Positions 58,585 through 64,000 of a stretch of DNA of 64,000 nt are shown one piece after another. The DNA is taken from positions 64,884,860 to 64,948,859 of the forward strand of contig CM075760.1 in the NCBI GenBank assembly GCA_037974335.1, in the 5' to 3' direction. The translations under genes and the position numbers were made by a program. This stretch comes from Prionace glauca. Its lineage: Eukaryota; Chordata; Chondrichthyes; Carcharhiniformes; Carcharhinidae. How positions within the stretch are numbered: position 1 is the stretch's first letter; the number at the start of each line of letters is the position of its first letter. A model generated the notes under the pieces. The model worked only from the letters and a program-made list of their open reading frames with translations. It ran no database searches and was not told the origin of the DNA.

Positions 58585-58893
58585 ATGATTCTACGTGCAG
58601 GGATCCCATAATCACTCTGTTACCTCCGACAATAGAGCAGGTTTTACTGGAGGCGATCGTGACCTTAACCTGTATCGTGGCTCATGCTCCTTATGGAGTC
58701 ATGGTGTCCTGGAACCAGGAAAATAAGGTCTTGAAGTCAGAGATTGCACTCCAGCTTGGAGAGGATCCGGAAAGAGTGGGCAGCCAGTTAAACATCTCAA
58801 CATATGCCTGGCTGAGTGGAGCTGTGTTTGACTGCGTGGTGAGCCACGAGGATCTACCGACTCCTTTGAGAAAATCCATCTCCAAGGAAACAG
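58585..58893 (+). CDS. IgM-type heavy chain, C3 exon
   Basis: Residues 344-446: [20 protein letters not shown], then Cys373, VSWNQEN with its Trp, and [11 protein letters not shown] with Cys427. Cys348 near the domain start is in the position of an inter-heavy-chain cysteine. One sequon (NIS). The acceptor is gtttcttttgacag, the donor CAG|GTGAGC, phase 1. APYGVMVSW resembles shark Cmu3. The frame is intact. Confidence 0.93.
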
Positions 58894-59369
58894 GTGAGCG
58901 GCGAAAATGAAACAATAGGTCATGAATTGTGTCTGTTTACGGTGCCAATAAAAGAAGAAGCTTTCCTGTTGGCTTGATTGATTTAGTGGACAAATTAGAT
59001 AGGCCAACTTGTACTTCCTTCAACTGAGCTCTGTGATGAATTACAGGGAAATCAAGATAGGCATATGAAACAGAAAGGAATAAGAGGGCTTGCTTTCAAG
59101 GTGGAAAGTGGCTGGTGTGAATAATACATACCAGCATTGAACAGTTGGGCCCAATGACATGAAAAAAAACCGTACAAACATGCAATGCCAGTTTCCAGTT
59201 CAACTGTAGAATTTCTCAGGGAGAAGGAATTCACACACTCAGCTGGAAAAGAGAATTCTCACCAGAGGGGAATATGGCAAAATTTTATATTAGCTGCAAA
59301 GCATGTTTATTTCATCTTTTCTGTCAGGAAGTCTCCATTATGCTTACATCTAATGCACATTTTCTGCAG

Positions 59370-59740
59370 ATCCAAGTCCGCTGAAACCATCCGTCTCAGT
59401 CCTCCTGCCCTCGGCAGAAGAAGTCTCCGCTCAGAGTTTCGTCTTCCTCAGCTGCTTAGTGAGAGGTTTTTCCCCCCGAGAGATCTTCGTCAAGTGGACC
59501 ATCGATGACAAGCCGGTGAATCCCGGGAACTACAGGAACACCGAGGTGGTGGCGGAGAACGGCAATAGCTCCTTCTTCATGTACAGCCTGTTATCCATTG
59601 CAGCAGAGGAATGGTCCAGCGGCGCTTCTTACTCCTGTGTGGTGGGACATGAAGCCATCCCCTTGAAGATTATCAACAGAACGGTTAATAAATCCAGTGG
59701 TAAACCCAGTTTTGTGAACATTTCCGAACGTTGTCGATGA
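59370..59740 (+). CDS. IgM-type heavy chain, C4 exon with short secretory tail
   Basis: Residues 447-569: [14 protein letters not shown], Cys475, [13 protein letters not shown], sequons NSS, NRT and NKS, and [13 protein letters not shown] with Cys536. The secretory tail is only [13 protein letters not shown]. Usual IgM tails are about 20 residues with a longer hydrophobic stretch and a penultimate Cys; here Cys568 is penultimate but about seven residues are missing. An internal donor AGTG|GTAAAC at 59,699/59,700 splits the Gly557 codon and leads in phase 1 to the membrane exon at 62,858. Summed over all exons the secreted form is 569 residues. Confidence 0.93.
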
Positions 59741-59772
59741 GAAACTCCATATTGCATTTCCAACGTTAAAAT

Positions 59773-59778
59773 AATAAA
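59773..59778 (+). terminator. Poly(A) signal of the secreted heavy-chain mRNA
   Basis: AATAAA 32 bp after the secreted stop codon. A T-rich/GT stretch follows at 59,780-59,800, suitable as a downstream element. Confidence 0.75.
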
Positions 59779-59799
59779 ATTATTTTGTTCTACTTGTGT

Positions 59800-60680
59800 T
59801 TAAAAAAAAAAATTAGGCCAATTAATTTTGTTTCCCATACTTGTCAAGTGAAGAACTGATAGGTTGAAGTAGGATAGTTGTCAGTCTAATGCCCCAGTCT
59901 TAGAGAACCAGTTCGCCTGGTTGAGACACAACACAAAGCGGACGCGACTGATGCATAATTCCACTTCAGCAACTTTCCTCCAGTTGTAGGGGGATGTGAG
60001 AAAGTTCCATTTCCCAGAAATAAATGTATAACTGTTCAATACAGATGTCTCATTTCTAGTTTTTTTTTTCTCAATCCCATCAAAGTTTTAGAACTAAAGT
60101 GAGAACCAACTAAGAATAGGAACCTGAATTATCTCAACTGTAGATGTGAGAATTGACAATTTTAAACACTCTGCACTGACTTAATCAACACAGAGAGGGA
60201 AAGGACAACTGTTAACGCATTATGACTCTGCAGAGAGGACAAAGGACAATTCTTCACCAACAATGCGCAGACTCGGCAACCACTCACTGCCCTCTGAACT
60301 CAGTTACCATTGGCATCAAAGTGGGCTTCCATCCCACTGCCTGAAATTTTAAAACCTGCTTCATGGGAATCATGTGCAGCATCCGTATGTATGCAGCACA
60401 ACATCATGCAAACGTGTCCGGTTACATTGGTCCCTTTTGATCATATGATAAATTGAATTTGAATGGCCCAATAATACACTGGTGATTGGGTATTACCAGT
60501 TGCTTCAGTTTTTCCACTGACATTCCGAGGGCTGATCACTGAACTGTTACTTTCATTAGGCTAAAATCACGACAGCTCGCATTGAAATATATCCATGACC
60601 AGAAAAAGGCAACCATTGCAGTAATACACACTGACAGGGCCACCTTGAGTTCATAGTGCGCGTTTAAACTTGCAGGAATA
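59800..60680. other. Intron between C4 and the membrane exon, unassigned
   Basis: No exon or recognised repeat seen. Confidence 0.45.
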
Positions 60681-60684
60681 ATAG

Positions 60685-61350
60685 AAATGCTCACATACTG
60701 ACACAGGCATAGAAACAAACAGGCAAATACATCTCCACAAACACACACAGACTCAGGAGCAAACACAGCCGCTAATATTAATAACCCATCTCCTCTCATG
60801 AATTCAAACACATTCATGTTAAAACTGTCTTATAAAGCGACACAGGCATGGACACGCACGCACATACATCAACAAACGCAGACATTCGTAAATACAAGCC
60901 AGCATGTATTAATACATTCACGGGCCCAAACATAGACACAAACATGAGCATGTTCGCAGATACAAGAAAACAAACACAAATAAAGACCCCTATTGTCACA
61001 CCTGGAGACATCAACATTCACCAATTCGTACATATAGACATTCACCAACACAGGTACATACAATGTCAAGCACACACACGAAGACAAAAACATTAAGATG
61101 CTCACTTCCACGGCGGTGCACAAACAGTTCCATAACCATAAGCACTGATGATTATGATCACATCAACTCACCTCATTAGGTACATTAATACATAAACATA
61201 AACATTGATACATAAACACACCCAATAAACACTCACTTGCTAAACAATGATAAGCAGACATAAAAATTGACACATTAGCACACACGTGCAGGCATAGCGA
61301 TGAATAACTACAAAGTACACATATTAATGCAGGCAAATGAATACACATAA
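60685..61350 (+). repeat. Degenerate ACA-rich low-complexity region
   Basis: Many acaca, cataaaca and catagaca words without a fixed unit, likely a decayed microsatellite. The plus-strand frame at 60,848-61,096 is a composition artefact. Confidence 0.75.
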
Positions 61351-62094
61351 TATGGCTCATTTTCAGATAAACATGTACATTATCTTTAATATTCCCGTAT
61401 GGTAGTACAGAGCTTGATCATCACTGAACAAAGACATATGTCACAGATTTCCATATTGCACTTAGCAGGACATTCCCACCACCACCAAACATCTATTATT
61501 TAATGATAGTAATGAGTGTGGCGCACCTAACGCCGTGAAGTTGCATGCATTGAAATTCAGAGCCCTGTTCTATTGAGACAGAAAGAACATGTACACGTGT
61601 GTGTCTGTTCTCCCTGAACAAAATAGGCGACAGCCGCGCTCAGGTTCATTTCTCAGAGTCAAGCTGCCTGGTTTGATTTTAAACAAAACATGGTAGTTAA
61701 CACTGAGTCAACATTTATCTACTCCATTCAACTTGGAAAAAAGTCTTTACCCATCGGAGTCCATTTGCCAACCAATCAACAGTCTCTTGTTATGAAAAAT
61801 AACTTGTAATCCCCTTCACATTTTGTATTCTTATGAATGCAAATATTAAAGCCCAAGCAATCAGGAAGGACAGGCTATATGTGGTATTTAATTAAAAGTG
61901 TATTATTAATTTACATTCTGTAAAACATGACTTTATTACATGTTGGTCTGTCACAGACAGAAACCATGTTCTCCTTCAGAAACCGAGATAAGCTCATAAT
62001 TTGCAAACACCAACGAACAAAAATATAACTCATCTGATCATCATGGGTAATATTCCACAGTAGTAACCTAAATTTATCTCAAAAATTGTAAATC

Positions 62095-62550
62095 GTAAGA
62101 ACATAAGATATTCTTTTAGGACTAGTCCATAGACCCAATATGGAATTGATCAGCATTCAATAGGATAATGTCTGGTATTTGGTCTCACTGCTATTTCTCA
62201 ATCATTCCTCATATCCTTTGGTTTCTTGAAAAAAAAATCAAAGATACCTCCAACCCAACCCAACCAACAAACGTGAAGAATTCCGAAGTTTCAAAACCCC
62301 GATGAAAATAAAGTCTCCTCATCTCAGTCATCAACGACGCTCGCTCATCAAAAGTCTGCACTCCCGTTTTGTTTTTGTTTTGCATTCGCCGTCCAGCAGA
62401 AACAGTGTCAAACCCCTTCCGATTATTTGTTGTCTCAACAAGGAAATTTCTCACGTTCTTCGACATTCGAGAGAATATAGACCTAATTTATTCAACTCAG
62501 CTCAGTTAACTTCCCTTGCTTGGCCTTCAGAATATATTTGCTGATAGTTA
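62095..62550 (-). mobile_element. Old CR1-like LINE 3' end, antisense
   Basis: Tail gtaagaacataagatattct, then tccatagacccaatatgg and gtttcttgaaaaaaaaatca. The order follows other antisense 3' ends but is strongly diverged. Confidence 0.65.
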
Positions 62551-62857
62551 GTACAAAATTAAAGCAGACTAAGGGAGTGTCTGGCAATGAAGAAAATGCA
62601 TAATAGTTTCGAACATTGCACATGAAATAAACTCGGAGGTGCAGTTAGTAACATAGATACATTGCTGAGAATGAGCAATTAACAACATTGCGTTAATTGA
62701 TTACATTATTAGCAAACAAACTTTAAAGATGACATTATAGAGCAAAATAATACCTGAACGAAGATAAAAGTGAGAAAATCAAGATAAGAACGAAGATAAA
62801 AGATAAAACCCAGTATGATATCATGCATTAACTGTCTCCTCCTCGCCAACTCCATAG

Positions 62858-62985
62858 ATTCCACAAATACAAGCTGGATTGAAGACAATGAGGATTATAA
62901 CGGCAACAACTGGACAACCGCTTCCACATTCATCTTCCTGTTCTTCCTGAGCTTGTCCTACAGCGCTGCAGTGACTCTGATGAAG
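62858..62985 (+). CDS. IgM-type heavy chain, membrane exon (TM1)
   Basis: The reading frame set by the internal C4 donor gives G|AT then STNTSWIEDNEDYNGNNWTT, an acidic extracellular stem, followed by the membrane span ASTFIFLFFLSLSYSAAVTL and MK. NNWTTASTF and the polar YS core are the known signature of IgM membrane exons that contact the CD79 complex. The acceptor is cgccaactccatag, and the donor AAG|GTGGGA. The length of 128 bp keeps phase. The membrane form would be 599 residues up to Lys, before the last exon. Too short to stand out as a long open frame. Confidence 0.9.
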
Positions 62986-63179
62986 GTGGGATGATCAGTC
63001 CACTCACATTTCAGACTGAGAGAAAAGTGACAAAATGTTTTATTGTTTAAAAAACTCTCACATTAATGTCTCAGATCATAAACATCTGCTTCAATATTGT
63101 ATCTCTCTTTTACAGATCGAGTGATCGGTTTAATCGTTGGACGCTGTTGATTTTCCCTGAGCTGATTATTAGGATCTCT

Positions 63180-63472
63180 GCATGGCACAAATTCAAAGAG
63201 GCCATTCAGCCCACCGAGTCTGCTCCGACTCTCCAATAGAGCATTTAGCCGTCTCGATCCGCGTTTTTGCCGCATTAATTCCCCTAATCTGCACTAACCA
63301 CGGACAATCCACCTAATTTGCACACCTTTCGACTGTGAAGTAAACCCATGCAGTCCCGGGGAGAACGTGCAAATTCAACATAGGCAGGCGCCCGAGACTG
63401 GAATTGACCCCGAGTCCCCGGGTGCTGTGAAACAGCGGGGCTAACCACTGTGCCACCGTGGCATCTTGATAA
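63180..63472 (-). mobile_element. SINE, antisense, near full length
   Basis: Left tail remnant aaagaggccattcagcccac, body cttaatc-like sequence, an antisense B box (actggaattgaccccgagtc) and head gctaaccactgtgccaccgt. Lies in the last intron of the heavy-chain gene. Confidence 0.88.
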
Positions 63473-63612
63473 TTCAATCTATGGACATTTCTAACTGACG
63501 GAAGACGGAAATGAAAAAACTCCACAATTCTCAATTGATAAGCAACTTTTAACTAAATGCTTCAAATCCATGAAAAGTTTGCTTTATTTCTTGTTTCCTC
63601 TTTTACTTTCAG

Positions 63613-64000
63613 TGATTAATTAGATTTCGGACAATTTTTCTCCACCTGTTTATCCATGTAGTGGTGCTGTGGAAATGTATTGCATTATTTTAGCGATCCT
63701 CAGATTTAAACCAACCTCAGTTAAGAGATAACAACGTAAATTGTGTTTCATTTTCTGTTTTAACTGAATGAGAGAATCGCGGCATTCATATAATTGAATC
63801 TTGACGATTCAATGTTGTTCGAATTAATCTGCAATTTAGTAGTAATTTCTTATTGCTATTTGTTCACTGCCTTTTATGCCTATGTCCTGTTTTCCCTATA
63901 TTTCGTCGATATTCAGTTCAGTTGACATACACAACTGGAGCCAACTTCAAAAGAAATCTTTCTGTAAAATGTTATGAAATTGTGAATAAAGATTGAGGCA
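63613..64000 (+). other. Probable terminal exon of the membrane-form mRNA
   Basis: A strong polypyrimidine tract and AG (ttcctcttttactttcag) precede 63,613. Spliced to AAG at 62,985 the first codon is TGA, so the cytoplasmic tail would end in Lys. IgM usually ends with Val-Lys encoded by this exon, so either the tail is shorter or the true acceptor differs. The remainder would be 3' UTR to the AATAAA at 63,985. Inferred from splice signals only. Confidence 0.5.
63985..63990 (+). terminator. Poly(A) signal of the membrane heavy-chain mRNA
   Basis: AATAAA ten bases before the window end, downstream of the probable terminal exon. The cleavage site would be just outside the window. Confidence 0.6.

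Overview
The window looks like genomic DNA of a cartilaginous fish, most likely a shark. The reasons are an IgM-type heavy-chain gene whose V region is already joined in the germline, many tRNA-derived SINEs that share a tail with CR1-like LINEs (an HE1-like arrangement), and long introns full of old retroelements. Two host gene systems can be supported; almost everything else is repeat.

Left part (1-12,000): LINE and SINE pieces, then an inverted duplication of a rhodopsin-type GPCR related to proteins annotated as GPR139-like. The plus-strand copy is a two-exon gene (exon 1 ending at 6647, exon 2 at 8673-9580) with matching splice phases. The minus-strand copy (3411-4312) keeps a full open exon 2, but no exon 1 was found. 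Arms of about 2.2 kb (about 2420-4600 and 8380-10690) share coding exon, SINE and low-complexity flanks. Broken Ty3/gypsy fossils lie outside both arms.

Middle (12,000-42,000): stacked LINEs of at least two lineages, SINEs, a foldback element with 136-bp near-perfect arms (29,849-30,126) and a tandem array of about twenty 84-bp units (18,688-20,365), each with a CAGCTG core. A VH pseudogene (33,459 to about 33,955) sits in a block of about 3.3 kb that is a diverged direct copy of the block carrying the intact V gene.

Right part (42,000-64,000): an apparently complete immunoglobulin heavy-chain gene. Leader exon 44,211-44,256, fused VDJ exon 44,383-44,754, then four C exons at 53,580, 55,023, 58,585 and 59,370. 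A secreted end at 59,740 is followed by a poly(A) signal, and there is a membrane exon at 62,858-62,985, a probable terminal exon and a second poly(A) signal at 63,985. All junctions are phase 1 and the summed secreted reading frame is 569 codons plus stop. The odd points are the pre-joined V, a secretory tail of only about 13 residues, and no spare cysteine in C1. The gene recalls the neonatal germline-joined IgM subclass described in nurse shark, but here a C2 exon is present and open.

How the parts relate: the V exon would splice over an 8.8 kb repeat-filled intron to C1-C4. An internal donor in C4 (59,699/59,700) would allow a switch to the membrane exon. The upstream V pseudogene is probably a relic of an earlier cluster. 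I see no functional link between the GPCR genes and the Ig gene.
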